Source: Azospirillum oryzae
GTDB lineage: Bacteria; Pseudomonadota; Alphaproteobacteria; Azospirillales; Azospirillaceae
DNA length: 64,000 bases
Reading direction: 5' to 3'
NCBI RefSeq assembly: GCF_900177515.1
Contig: NZ_FXAK01000002.1
Location: 1 to 64,000 of the forward strand
Shown here: positions 26,161 through 34,880 of the stretch, piece by piece
Numbering within the stretch: the first letter of the stretch is position 1
Layout of the letters: every line of letters starts with the position of its first letter
Translations under genes and position numbers: made by a program
Notes under the pieces: model-generated
Told to the model about the DNA's origin: nothing
Databases searched by the model: none
What the model saw: the letters and a program-made list of their open reading frames with translations, nothing else

Positions 26161-27465
26161 ATGATCTGGGAACTGTTGGTCATCGTCCTGCTGATCCTGC
26201 TCAACGCCTTCTTCGCGATGTCGGAGATGGCGCTGGTGTCGGCGCGCCGCGCCCGGCTTCAGCAGATGGCCGAGGAGAAGGGCGGCGCCGGCGCCCGCGC
26301 CGCGCTGGAGCTGTCGGAGGACCCGAGCCGCTTTCTGTCCACCGTGCAGGTCGGCATCAGCCTGACCGGCATCATCGCCGGCGCCTATGGCGGCTCCACC
26401 CTGGCCGAACGGCTGGGCGGCGTGCTGGACGAGAATGTCGCCTGGATCGCCCCCTATGGCCACACCGTCGCGTTCGCCCTGGTGGTCGCCGCCATCACCT
26501 ATTTCTCCCTCATCATCGGCGAACTGGTGCCCAAGCGCATCGCCCTGATCTCGTCGGAGCGGATCGCTGTCCTGGTCGCCGCCCCGATGCGGACGGTGTC
26601 GCGGCTGTCGGCCCCGGTGGTCTGGCTGCTGGGCGTGTCGAGCGACGCGGTGCTGAAGCTGCTGCGCCTGCCGACCTCGCGCGAGCAGACGGTGACGGAG
26701 GAGGAGGTCAAGACCCTGATCGCCGAAGGCACCCAGAGCGGCGTCTTCGAGCCGGCCGAACGCCAGATGATCGAGGGCGTGATGCATCTGTCCGACCGCA
26801 CGGTGCGGTCGATCATGACGCCGCGCCCCGACCTGATCTGGCTGGACATCGACGACAGTCCGGAAACATTGGCCCGCGAGATCTGCGAAAGCGGCTATTC
26901 CCGCTTCCCGGTCTGCCGCGGCGATGTCGACGAGGTGCAGGGCATCGTCGCGACCAAGGCGCTGCTCGACCAGTCGCTGAAGGGGATCACCTTCGACCTG
27001 CGCACGGCGATGGTCCAGCCGCTGGTCGTCCATGACGGCACTCCGGTCTTCCGCCTGCTCGACCTGTTCAAGCAGGCCAGCGTCCACATGGCGGTGGTGG
27101 TGGACGAATACGGCAGCGTCGAGGGGCTGGTCACCATGACCGACATCCTGGAGGCGATCGCCGGCGAGCTTCCCGACAGCACCCAGGAAGGCGACTCCTC
27201 CGCCGTCCAGCGCGAGGACGGCAGCTGGCTGGTCGACGGCATGACCCCGGTCGAGGAGGTCGAGGCGCTGGTCGGCGTGAAGAACATGAAGGGGGAGGGC
27301 GATTTCCACACCATCGCCGGCTTCCTGCTCGATCATTTCGGCCACGTTCCGACCGCGGCGGAGCATTTCCACTGGAACGGCATCCGGTTCGAGGTCGTCG
27401 ACATGGACGGCCGCCGCATCGACAAGGTGCTGATCCAGCTGAACCCCGAGGTTTCGGAGGGGTGA
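26161..27465 (+). CDS. CorC/HlyC-family transporter (CNNM-CBS-CorC)
   Basis: A 434-aa membrane protein. The N-terminal CNNM/DUF21 domain (about 1-190; NAFFAMSEMALVSARRARL, VGISLTGIIAGAYGG, FSLIIGELVPKRIAL) is followed by a CBS pair (VRSIMTPRPDLIWLD, EYGSVEGLVTMTDILEAIAG) and a CorC_HlyC C-terminal domain (WLVDGMTPVEEVEALVG). Such proteins are linked to magnesium or cobalt efflux and are often annotated as hemolysin-like; no haemolysin activity should be assumed. It lies downstream of exoD. Confidence 0.92.
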   Translation: MIWELLVIVLLILLNAFFAMSEMALVSARRARLQQMAEEKGGAGARAALELSEDPSRFLSTVQVGISLTGIIAGAYGGSTLAERLGGVLDENVAWIAPYGHTVAFALVVAAITYFSLIIGELVPKRIALISSERIAVLVAAPMRTVSRLSAPVVWLLGVSSDAVLKLLRLPTSREQTVTEEEVKTLIAEGTQSGVFEPAERQMIEGVMHLSDRTVRSIMTPRPDLIWLDIDDSPETLAREICESGYSRFPVCRGDVDEVQGIVATKALLDQSLKGITFDLRTAMVQPLVVHDGTPVFRLLDLFKQASVHMAVVVDEYGSVEGLVTMTDILEAIAGELPDSTQEGDSSAVQREDGSWLVDGMTPVEEVEALVGVKNMKGEGDFHTIAGFLLDHFGHVPTAAEHFHWNGIRFEVVDMDGRRIDKVLIQLNPEVSEG

Positions 27466-27501
27466 GGGTGACGTTCGAACTGATTGCTCCACCAAACCTT
27501 A

Positions 27502-27617
27502 TGCCCCCTCCCCCCGCTTCGCGGGAGAGGGGGTAGGACGCTTGTTCGAGTGAACTGAATCGCGAAGCGGCGGCAGTCCCCTCTCCCGCGAAGCGGGGGA
27601 GGGTTAGGGAGGGGGCA
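27502..27617. repeat. palindromic intergenic repeat, copy 2 (type II)
   Basis: Two hairpins built from CCCCGCTTCGCGGG-like stems flank a spacer of about 45 bases containing AGGACGCTTG and GGCGGCAGTCCCC. Both spacer blocks recur inverted in the copy at 46751-46895, so these two copies form one sub-type. It lies between two convergent genes and could also end transcription from both. Confidence 0.85.
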
Positions 27618-27652
27618 AGAGGTTTGAGGGGGCGAGAGAGGCCAAGCCCCCC

Positions 27653-27919
27653 TCAATGCACCACCATATCCCTGTCCCCGAACGCGCCCCCGAACGCCCC
27701 ATCATCCGCATTCGTCGTCCGCACCGCCTCGACCAGATCGCGGACTTCCTCCGACAGATCGTCGGCGTCCCAGCCATGGCCGTCGGCGCCGGCCACCACC
27801 AGCAGGCGCAGGGTGGTGCGCAGAAGGTCGCCGGCCTTCCAGCCGTTGGACCGCTCCGCCTCGCGCGCCATGTGCAGCAGGCCGGCGGCACAGTTCAGGA
27901 CCTCCGTGTCGACCTTCAT
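27653..27919 (-). CDS. hypothetical protein, 88 aa
   Basis: A small helical protein starting at ATG 27919 with AGGAG upstream. Sequence features: LNCAAGLLHMAREAERSNGW, DLLRTTLRLLVVAGADGHGW, and an acidic C-terminal part (DDLSEEVRDLVEAVRT). No family is recognised. A perfect 17-bp palindrome of GntR type lies 35 bases upstream, so it is probably a regulated gene with its own promoter. Confidence 0.65.
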   Translation of the reverse strand: MKVDTEVLNCAAGLLHMAREAERSNGWKAGDLLRTTLRLLVVAGADGHGWDADDLSEEVRDLVEAVRTTNADDGAFGGAFGDRDMVVH

Positions 27920-27953
27920 CGGGCGCTCCTCATCGCCCGTAAAGGGCGAAATC

Positions 27954-27970
27954 TGTTGGTCTGACCAACA
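27954..27970. promoter_or_regulatory. GntR/FadR-type operator palindrome
   Basis: TGTTGGT-CTG-ACCAACA is a perfect inverted repeat with 7-bp arms and matches the TNGTNNNACNA core of FadR-subfamily GntR operators. It sits 35 bases before the start of the 88-aa gene, where a promoter would lie. No GntR gene is present in the window. The remainder of the 313-base gap (27920-28232) holds only this site and the TetR promoter. Confidence 0.55.
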
Positions 27971-28197
27971 ATTATCGGAAGGTCGCCTTGGTCTGTCAAA
28001 TAGGTCCTTCGGAAATGGGGGACAGCATCCGAGCGACCTCGCGTCGCTTCGATCCATAGGCAAGGCGCAAATCACATTGGGTCTTCCGCACCGGCAGGTA
28101 TCAAACAGGATCCGGCGAATCTCGGATTCCGTGAAGGTCGGGAGACGGATTCTCAAAACCGCCGCCGATGATCGCCGCTGCGGCCAATCGCTCTGTG

Positions 28198-28225
28198 TTG
28201 ACATGCTACCTACTAGTTGGTAGGT
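28198..28225 (+). promoter_or_regulatory. promoter and operator of the TetR gene
   Basis: A perfect -35 TTGACA (28198-28203) is followed 17 bases later by a weak -10 TAGGTT (28221-28226). The operator ACCTAC-N6-GTAGGT (28208-28225) fills the spacer. The predicted start falls at or next to the ATG (28233), so the message may be leaderless. The same operator recurs at 28852-28875, which points to autoregulation plus control of the next gene. Confidence 0.65.
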
Positions 28226-28232
28226 TCTCGGC

Positions 28233-28811
28233 ATGAACACGCAATCGACCAGAGCCGATGACATTCTCCGCTGTGCGCGTTCACTCATCGTCAGGGGCGG
28301 CTACAACAGTTTCAGCTATGCCGACATTTCCAAGGTCGTCGGCATCCGCACAGCGAGCATACATCATCATTTTCCCAGCAAATCGGATCTGGTCCGCGTG
28401 CTCGTCGCGCAGTACCGGGAGGAGGCTTCGGCCGGACTGGCCCAACTGGAACAAAATATCCCCGATCCGCTCGACCAACTCCGCGCCTATCTCGGCTATT
28501 GGGAGCGGTGTTTCGCCGACATGGCTGCTCCTTTCTGCGTCTGCGCGTTGCTCGCGGGCGAAATCCCGGTTCTGCCCGAAGATGTCGCCGTGGAAGTGCG
28601 GGCACATTTCCGCCGGCTTGCCGACTGGTTGACAGGAGTCTTCCAACGCGGCGCCGCACAGGGCCGTCTCCGTCTGTCCGGAACCGCCAGCGCTGACGCC
28701 GAGATGTTCATGGCCACCACGCATGGCGCGATGCTGTCGGCCCGCGCCTACGGCGATGCCAAGGCCTTCGGTGCCATAACCCGTCCCCTGCTGGAGCGGA
28801 TCGCCGCCTGA
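28233..28811 (+). CDS. TetR/AcrR-family repressor with paired cysteines
   Basis: A 192-aa regulator. The N-terminal helix-turn-helix is clear (FSYADISKVVGIRTASIHHH). The ligand domain contains FCVCALLAGEIPVLPEDV, with Cys102 and Cys104 in the position where NemR-like regulators carry a conserved cysteine that senses electrophiles or hypochlorite. It is flanked by two copies of the same operator, one over its own promoter and one before the downstream membrane protein gene. The gene has markedly lower GC than its neighbours, a possible sign of transfer. Confidence 0.9.
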   Translation: MNTQSTRADDILRCARSLIVRGGYNSFSYADISKVVGIRTASIHHHFPSKSDLVRVLVAQYREEASAGLAQLEQNIPDPLDQLRAYLGYWERCFADMAAPFCVCALLAGEIPVLPEDVAVEVRAHFRRLADWLTGVFQRGAAQGRLRLSGTASADAEMFMATTHGAMLSARAYGDAKAFGAITRPLLERIAA

Positions 28812-28851
28812 AAGCGGAGCCTCTCCCCGCGGAGTAAACGCTTGGCCGCAG

Positions 28852-28875
28852 AGCCTATCAACCAGTAGGTAGGCT
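28852..28875. promoter_or_regulatory. second TetR operator, upstream of membrane protein gene
   Basis: On the minus strand this reads AGCCTACCTACTGGTTGATA followed by GGCT. Aligned with the operator at 28208-28225, 18 of 22 bases agree (core TACCTACTRGTTGRTAGG). It also has outer arms AGCCTA/TAGGCT. It lies about 75 bases before the start of the gene at 28951. Confidence 0.65.
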
Positions 28876-28950
28876 ATTCCTCCCTTCGGTCGGCTCCCCT
28901 CCTGCCGGCTCTCACCGTCCCGTTCCTCCCAAACTGAAAGGAAATCGCTG

Positions 28951-29427
28951 ATGTTCGGAATTTCTCCGATCGGCTGGGCTCATACGCTCGGCAGCCTGCC
29001 GGCCATCCCCGTGGCCGCCTATATGTTCGCCCGCCATGGTCGGATCGTGCCCCGCTCCATGCCAGGTGCCGTCTATTTGGCGTCCATGCTGATCGGTTCC
29101 TCGACGGTCTTTCTCGCCGCTCACCAGCCGGTCAGCTACGGCATCGGCGCCGTGACGATCCTGCTGCTGCTTGTGGGTTATGCGATCGGATCGGTACCGG
29201 CGGCGGGGCGTACGGCCCGCTACATCGAGACCGTCTGCCTCAGCGTGAGCGCCTTCCTGCTGATGGTGCCGACGGTCAGCGAAATCCTGCGCCGGGTTCC
29301 GGACGGCCACCCTCTGGTGACGGACTTGAAGTCGCCGCTGCTGCTGGGCGCCCAGGGCGCGTTGGCGGTCATCCTCGTCATCGGCCTGACCGCCCAGATC
29401 GTCCACTTGGCACGGCGCCGGCAATAG
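28951..29427 (+). CDS. four-helix membrane protein, likely TetR-controlled
   Basis: A 158-aa protein with four predicted membrane helices (for example YLASMLIGSSTVFLAA, GAVTILLLLVGYAIGSV, CLSVSAFLLMVPTV and LLLGAQGALAVILVIGL) and a basic C-terminus (LARRRQ). ATG preceded by AAAGGAAA. I recognise no family. Shared operators make it the probable target of the adjacent TetR regulator, so a role in detoxification or export of the regulator's ligand is a reasonable inference. Confidence 0.75.
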   Translation: MFGISPIGWAHTLGSLPAIPVAAYMFARHGRIVPRSMPGAVYLASMLIGSSTVFLAAHQPVSYGIGAVTILLLLVGYAIGSVPAAGRTARYIETVCLSVSAFLLMVPTVSEILRRVPDGHPLVTDLKSPLLLGAQGALAVILVIGLTAQIVHLARRRQ

Positions 29428-29454
29428 ACTGTCACCACCGGCGGGAGCAACGGT

Positions 29455-29859
29455 TCAATCCTCCAGCGGCGGGAGTCTGGAAACGAAACGACCCTTGACT
29501 CCCTGCGGCCATTGCTTGAACGGAACGATCCCGTCCTCGGTGGCGGCATAGGCGCGGAGATAGGCGGTCAGCGTCTCCACCGTCATCTCGTCCGGGGCGA
29601 AGTCGCCCAGCACATAGCTCATCCGCGCGGCGGAGCGCACGGCGACGGCACAAGGGCGCCGGCAGCTCATCAGGCAGCGCATCGGCCGCAGCCGCACCTG
29701 CGCGGCCAGATCGGGCGCCTCGGCCAGCGCCCGCTCCATCAGCGCCACCAGTTCCGCCCCCGGCCGGACGGCCTCCGGCGGATCCTCCGGACGGCGGCAG
29801 GTCTCACAGACGACAAGCTCGACGGTCATGCTTTGGCTTTCGGAGGTTTTCCGGGTCAT
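29455..29859 (-). CDS. DUF1636 metal- or cluster-binding protein
   Basis: A 134-aa protein with the DUF1636 pattern: CETC near the start (Cys18, Cys21) and CLMSCRRPCAVAV (Cys62, Cys66, Cys70), followed by SYVLGDF and a C-terminal WPQGVKGRFVSRLPPL. The spacing recalls thioredoxin-like 2Fe-2S ferredoxins. In proteobacteria this family often lies near cobalamin genes, but none is present here. The start may instead be the internal ATG at 29829, which gives the usual MTVxLxVCxTC opening. It is divergent from the permease-like kinase. Confidence 0.8.
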   Translation of the reverse strand: MTRKTSESQSMTVELVVCETCRRPEDPPEAVRPGAELVALMERALAEAPDLAAQVRLRPMRCLMSCRRPCAVAVRSAARMSYVLGDFAPDEMTVETLTAYLRAYAATEDGIVPFKQWPQGVKGRFVSRLPPLED

Positions 29860-29978
29860 GGGGTTCGACAGCTAGAGTGCGGCTCCGGCGCTGTCAACGC
29901 GCTTGCACCTTGCCAAGCCCCGCGAAACTTCCGACGATGCGGGCCACCACAGGCGACGGGCGGGAACGGCGGACGGGC

Positions 29979-32900
29979 ATGAGCGCGAGGCAACGGATCG
30001 TCCGTGAACGCCGGCAATACAACCAGCTCGCCGCCGACCAGACGCTGGAGGACTACGCGCTCCGCTACACGGCGGAGCGGGCGCGGCGCTGGAGCGCGTG
30101 GCGGGTGGCCAACACCGCGCTCGGCGCCATCTCCTTCCTGGCCTGCGAGGCGCTGGGCGCCGCCGTCACCCTGACCTACGGCTTCGAGAACGCGATGGCC
30201 GCCATCCTGGCGGTGGCCGTTCTCAGCATCCTGGTCGGGCTGCCGATCACCTACCATGCGGCCAAGGCCGGGGTGGACATCGACCTGCTGGCCCGCGGCG
30301 CCGGCTTCGGCTATCTGGGATCCACCATCACCTCGCTGGTCTACGCCTCCTTCACCTTCATCCTGTTCTCGATCGAGGCCAGCATCATGTCGGCCGGGCT
30401 GACCATGGTGCTGGGCATTCCCGCCTCGCACGCCCATGTCATCAGCTCGCTGGCGGTGATCCCCATCGCCGTCTACGGCATCCGTTTCATCAGCCGCATG
30501 CAATGGGCGACGCAGCCGGTTTGGATCCTGCTGCAATGCGTGCCGCTGGCCTATTTCTTCCTGCTCGACCGCGAAACGCTGGCGCAATGGACCTCGCTGC
30601 CCGGTGTCTACGCCCCCGACGGCGGGCTGTCGCTGCTGCCTTTCGGCATGGCCGCCTCGGTCCTGCTGTCGCTGCTGCCGCAGATCGGCGAACAGGTCGA
30701 CTATCTGCGCTTCCTGCCCTCGCAGTCCCGCATCGGCAAATTGCGCTGGTGGACGGCGATGCTGGCCGGCGGGCCGGGCTGGGTGGTGATCGGCAGCCTG
30801 AAGCTGGCGGCGGGGTCGCTGCTGGCCTTTCTCGCCATCAAGCACGGCATGCCGGCGCAGGACGCGGTGCAGCCCAACGGCATGTACCACATGGCCTTCC
30901 TCGACGTGTTCGGCTCCCCCATGGCGGCGCTGGCGCTGACCGGCGTCTTCGTCGTGGTCTGCCAGATGAAGATCAATGTCACCAACGCCTATGCCGGCTC
31001 CATCGCCTGGTCGAACTTCTTTTCCCGCCTGACCCGCAGCCACCCCGGCCGCGTCGTCTGGCTGGTGTTCAACGTGCTGCTCGCCCTGCTGCTGATGGAG
31101 ATCGGCATCCTCGGCGTGATCGAGAGCATCCTCGGCCTCTACGCCAACGTCGCGGTCGGCTGGCTGGGGGCGGTCGCCGCCGATCTGGCGGTCAACAAGC
31201 CGCTGGGCTTTAGCCCGCCGGGCATCGAGTTCAAGCGCGCCCACCTCTACGACATCAACCCGGTCGGCACCGGCGCCATGGGGCTGTCGGTGCTGTGCTC
31301 CACCACCGCCTTCTTCGGGCTTCTCGGCCCGGTGGCCCAGGCGCTGGCCCCCTTCATCGGACTGGTCGTCGCCTTCGCCGCCGCCCCGTTGATCGCCTGG
31401 AGGACCGGGGGCCGTTATTACATCGCCCGCAAGTCCGCCCAGCTTCCCGGCGAGGGCGCCACCGTCCGCTGTTCGATCTGCGAGAACCATTTCGAACGGC
31501 CGGACATGGCCTTCTGCCCGGCCTACGACGCGCCGATCTGCTCGCTCTGCTGCACGCTGGAGGCGCGCTGCCACGACCTGTGCAAGACCGACAGCCGCTT
31601 TGCCGACCAGATCGCCCACAGCCTGCAACGGATCCTGCCCAAACGCATGGCCGCCGGGGTCCACACCCGCACCGGCCATTTCATCGGGGTGATGACGCTG
31701 TTCTCGCTGGTGCTGGGCGGGGTGCTGCTGGTCATCGACTTCCAGTATGCCAACGCCGAGGCGGCGGAGCGGGCGGCGATCCACGCCGCGCTGGTCACCG
31801 TCTTCGTCTGCCTGTTCATCCTGTCCGGCGTCGCCGCCTGGCTCCTGGTGCTGGCCCATGAAAGCCGCCGCAAGGCGGAGGAGGAGACCGGCCGCCAGAC
31901 CGCCATGCTGATGGACGAGATCGCCGCCCACGAGCGCACCGACGCCGCGCTCCAGAAGGCCAAGGAGGTGGCGGAGGCCGCCAACGCCGCCAAGAGCCGC
32001 TACATCATCGGCGTCAGCCACGAAATCCGCGCGCCCTTGAACGCCATCTCCGGCTATGCCCAGCTTCTGGAAAGCAACAGCACCCAGCGCCCGCAGGACG
32101 CCGTCCGCGTCATCCGCCGCAGCGCCGAGCATCTGTCGAACCTGATCGACGGTCTGCTCGACATCTCCAAGATCGAATCGGGCCTGCGCCGGCTCAGCCG
32201 CGACAAGGTGCAACTGATCGACTTCCTCGACCAGCTGGCCGACATGTTCCGCATCCAGGCCTCGGCCAAGGGGCTGGAGTTCCGCTATGCCCGCGTGCCG
32301 CATCTGCCGGTCTGGGTCCACACCGACAGCAAGATCCTGCGCCAGATCCTGATCAACCTTCTGTCCAACGCGGTGAAATACACCGAGAGCGGCCATGTCG
32401 CCCTGACCGTCCGCTACCGCAGCCAGATCGCCGAGTTCGAGATCGCCGACAGCGGCATCGGCATCCGCGCGGAGGACCTCGACCGCGTCTTCGAACCCTT
32501 CGAGCGCGGGCGGGGCGCGGCGGTGCGGGCGGTGGCCGGCACCGGGCTCGGCCTGACCATCACGCGGGTGCTGACCCGGATCATGGGCGGCGACATCGCG
32601 CTGCGCAGCGAAGCCGGGCGGGGCAGCGTCTTCACCGTCCGCCTGCTTTTGTCGGAGGCGATGCACCGGCCGGGCGAGCAGGTGGAGCGCCGCGCCGTCA
32701 CTGGCTATGCCGGGCCGCAGATCACCATCCTGCTGGCCGACGACGACCGCGACCACCTGGCGCTGATGACCGACATCCTGCGTCCGTTGGGCTTCGTGCT
32801 GTTCACCGCGTCCGACGCCGCCACCTGCCTGGAACTGGCGGCGCAGTGCAAGCCGGACGTCGCCATGCTCGACATCTCGATGCCCGGCGAGAGCGGCTGG

Positions 32901-33464
32901 GACGTGGCGGAGGAGCTGCGCCGGCAGTTCGCCGACCGCATCCGCATCATCATGGTCTCCGCCAACGCCTACGAAGCGCAGGGACCGGGCGACGGCCGGG
33001 CGCCGCATGACGCCTTCGTCGCCAAGCCCATCGAGATCCACGCGCTGCTCGACCGGCTGCAGGCGCTGACCGGCCTGGAATGGATCCACGCCCCGGAAAA
33101 GCTGGAAAAAGCCGCGGAACCGCTTGCTCCGCCGCCCGCGCCGGCCGATCAAACGCCCGTACCGTCCAATCAAACGCCGCCCAATCACCCCCCGGAGTCG
33201 GCGCTGCGTCATCTCGACGACCTGCGCCAGCTCGGCCGGATCGGCTATATTCGCGGGATCGAGGCCAAGCTGCGCGAGATCGAGGCGGAGGATGCCGCCG
33301 CCCTGCCGTTCGTCGAGCGGCTGCGAACGCTGGTGCGCGCCTTCGACCTGAAAGGCTATATGCGTGCGGTGGAAGAGGCGGCGGCGCATCGCGACGCGGC
33401 GGCAAAGGGCGACAAGGATCGGGCGGAAGATGATCTGGCGGAAGATGGGGCCGTGACGGGATGA
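29979..33464 (+). CDS. hybrid histidine kinase with NCS1 (cytosine permease-like) transporter domain
   Basis: A 1161-aa membrane kinase. Residues about 40-480 form a twelve-helix region of the NCS1 cytosine/purine-permease type (EDYALRYTAERARRWSAWRV, ALGAISFLACEALGAAVTLT, AGVDIDLLARGAGFGYLGST). A Cys-rich segment follows at about 497-537 (CSIC, CPAYDAPICSLCC, CHDLC). Two further helices and a coiled coil lead to HisKA (GVSHEIRAPLNAISGYAQLL, His near 680), HATPase (NLLSNAVKYTE, GTGLGLTI), a receiver (MLDISMPGESG) and a C-terminal extension. Start at 29979 gives the domain-like MSARQRIVRERRQYNQL. The next gene overlaps by ATGA and is its likely regulator. Confidence 0.92.
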   Translation: MSARQRIVRERRQYNQLAADQTLEDYALRYTAERARRWSAWRVANTALGAISFLACEALGAAVTLTYGFENAMAAILAVAVLSILVGLPITYHAAKAGVDIDLLARGAGFGYLGSTITSLVYASFTFILFSIEASIMSAGLTMVLGIPASHAHVISSLAVIPIAVYGIRFISRMQWATQPVWILLQCVPLAYFFLLDRETLAQWTSLPGVYAPDGGLSLLPFGMAASVLLSLLPQIGEQVDYLRFLPSQSRIGKLRWWTAMLAGGPGWVVIGSLKLAAGSLLAFLAIKHGMPAQDAVQPNGMYHMAFLDVFGSPMAALALTGVFVVVCQMKINVTNAYAGSIAWSNFFSRLTRSHPGRVVWLVFNVLLALLLMEIGILGVIESILGLYANVAVGWLGAVAADLAVNKPLGFSPPGIEFKRAHLYDINPVGTGAMGLSVLCSTTAFFGLLGPVAQALAPFIGLVVAFAAAPLIAWRTGGRYYIARKSAQLPGEGATVRCSICENHFERPDMAFCPAYDAPICSLCCTLEARCHDLCKTDSRFADQIAHSLQRILPKRMAAGVHTRTGHFIGVMTLFSLVLGGVLLVIDFQYANAEAAERAAIHAALVTVFVCLFILSGVAAWLLVLAHESRRKAEEETGRQTAMLMDEIAAHERTDAALQKAKEVAEAANAAKSRYIIGVSHEIRAPLNAISGYAQLLESNSTQRPQDAVRVIRRSAEHLSNLIDGLLDISKIESGLRRLSRDKVQLIDFLDQLADMFRIQASAKGLEFRYARVPHLPVWVHTDSKILRQILINLLSNAVKYTESGHVALTVRYRSQIAEFEIADSGIGIRAEDLDRVFEPFERGRGAAVRAVAGTGLGLTITRVLTRIMGGDIALRSEAGRGSVFTVRLLLSEAMHRPGEQVERRAVTGYAGPQITILLADDDRDHLALMTDILRPLGFVLFTASDAATCLELAAQCKPDVAMLDISMPGESGWDVAEELRRQFADRIRIIMVSANAYEAQGPGDGRAPHDAFVAKPIEIHALLDRLQALTGLEWIHAPEKLEKAAEPLAPPPAPADQTPVPSNQTPPNHPPESALRHLDDLRQLGRIGYIRGIEAKLREIEAEDAAALPFVERLRTLVRAFDLKGYMRAVEEAAAHRDAAAKGDKDRAEDDLAEDGAVTG

Positions 33465-34393
33465 AGCGCCGCGACATGATCCTGGTGGTGGACGACACCC
33501 CCGACACGCTGGGATTCCTGACGGAGGCCATCGAGCAGGCCGACCTGACCGTGCTGGTCGCCGTCGACGGCGAGAGCGCGCTGGACCTCGTCGGACAGAT
33601 CACCCCGGACCTGATCCTGATGGACGCGGTGATGCCCGGCCTCGATGGATTCGAGACCTGCCGGCGGCTGAAGCAGATCCCCCACCTGTCGCATATCCCC
33701 GTCATCTTCATGACCGGCCTCAGCGACACCGAGCATGTGGTGAAGGGGCTGGAGGCCGGCGGCGTCGATTACGTCACCAAACCCATCGTGGTGGACGAGC
33801 TGATCGCCCGCATCCGCGTCCACCTGACCAACGCCCGCGTCGCCTACGGCGCCCGCGCCGCGCTCGACGCCACCGGCCGTTTCCTGCTGGCGACGGACGG
33901 GGAGGGCAGGCTGCTGTGGTGCACCCCGCAGGCGGAGCGGCTGCTCTGCGGCCTGCTGCCCGGCCCCGACGGCGTGCGCCCCGAAGCGGCATCCTCCCTG
34001 GCCGCCGGTCTGGTCCGGCTGCGCCAGTCCTCGTCCCCCGGCGCCTCGGCGGAGCCCTTTACGCTGGACCTGCCGGACGGCGAGGGGGTGCGGCGGCTGG
34101 AGTTCACCTATCTCAGCCCGGCCAACCCGGACGAATACCTGTTCCGTCTCAGCGAGCCGACGGCCGGCCGGCAGGAGGCAATCCTGCGCGACGCCCTCGG
34201 CCTGACCGCCCGCGAGGCGGAGGTTCTGCTGTGGATCGCCAACGGCAAGCCCAACCGCGACATCGGCGAGATCCTGGGCATCAGCCCGCGCACGGTGAAC
34301 AAGCACCTGGAACAGGTCTTCGCCAAGCTGGGGGTGGAGAACCGCGCCTCCGCCGCCGCGCTCGCCATCCGCACCCTGGCCGCGCGGGCCTGA
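33461..34393 (+). CDS. LuxR/NarL-type response regulator
   Basis: A 310-aa regulator. The receiver (1-125) has the acidic pair in VVDDTPDT, Asp55 (LILMDAVMPGLDG), Thr in FMTGL and Lys in VTKPIVV. A PAS-like middle (about 130-235) follows, then a C-terminal LuxR helix-turn-helix (LTAREAEVLLWIANGKPNRD, LGISPRTVNKHLEQVFAKLG). The start codon overlaps the stop of the transporter-like kinase, so they form a dedicated two-component pair. The presence of an extra domain between receiver and output is less common than in NarL. Targets are unknown. Confidence 0.92.
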   Translation: MKRRDMILVVDDTPDTLGFLTEAIEQADLTVLVAVDGESALDLVGQITPDLILMDAVMPGLDGFETCRRLKQIPHLSHIPVIFMTGLSDTEHVVKGLEAGGVDYVTKPIVVDELIARIRVHLTNARVAYGARAALDATGRFLLATDGEGRLLWCTPQAERLLCGLLPGPDGVRPEAASSLAAGLVRLRQSSSPGASAEPFTLDLPDGEGVRRLEFTYLSPANPDEYLFRLSEPTAGRQEAILRDALGLTAREAEVLLWIANGKPNRDIGEILGISPRTVNKHLEQVFAKLGVENRASAAALAIRTLAARA

Positions 34394-34415
34394 AGGCGGC
34401 GGAGGCAGGCGGCGT

Positions 34416-34880
34416 TCAGACCTCGACGGTCTGCGGGCCGCCCCGTCCGGCGATGATGTGGTTCATGATGCAGGTCATCACTGGCTCGCCGCGCTGGTTC
34501 ACCGTGGTGTAGGCCAGCCGCACCGTGCCGCGCCCGCCGCGGCGCGACGGGATGGTCTCCACCACCTCCACCCGGACGCGGATGGTGTCGCCGGGCCGCA
34601 CCGGGCGCAGCCAGCGCAACTCGTCCATGCCGGAGCCGCCAAGGCTGGTGCCGGTAATGATGCCGGTGTCGCGGATCAGCCGGAAGGTCAGCGACAGGGT
34701 GTGGAAGCCGCTGGCGATCAGTCCCTGGAACGGCCCGTCGGCCGCCGCCGCCGCATCCATGTGGAAGGGCTGCGGGTCGAAGCGCAGGGCGAAATCCATG
34801 ATCTGGCTGTCGGTCAGGGTCGCCCCCTCCGATTCGATCACGTCGCCGATGCGGAAATCCTCGAAATAGCGGCCGGTCAT
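34416..34880 (-). CDS. MaoC-like (R)-specific hydratase
   Basis: A 154-aa hot-dog fold protein of the MaoC dehydratase family. N-terminal YFEDFRIGDVIESEGATLTD, then the hydratase motif region with the catalytic-type Asp and His (FALRFDPQPFHMD, GLIASGFHTLSLTFRLI), and RPGDTIRVRVEVVE. It probably hydrates an enoyl-CoA, with substrate unknown. The ATG at 34880 has GGGAGAG upstream. It converges with the LuxR regulator gene, and no fatty-acid genes are adjacent. Confidence 0.88.
   Translation of the reverse strand: MTGRYFEDFRIGDVIESEGATLTDSQIMDFALRFDPQPFHMDAAAAADGPFQGLIASGFHTLSLTFRLIRDTGIITGTSLGGSGMDELRWLRPVRPGDTIRVRVEVVETIPSRRGGRGTVRLAYTTVNQRGEPVMTCIMNHIIAGRGGPQTVEV

Noticed and set aside
26161..27465. 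Annotating the CorC/HlyC protein as a hemolysin
   Set aside because: The domain set (CNNM-CBS-CorC) is that of ion-transport proteins; the toxin name is historical.
29856..33389. 1177-residue open frame on the minus strand opposite the NCS1-type kinase
   Set aside because: Shadow of a long GC-rich gene whose plus-strand product has continuous domain matches.
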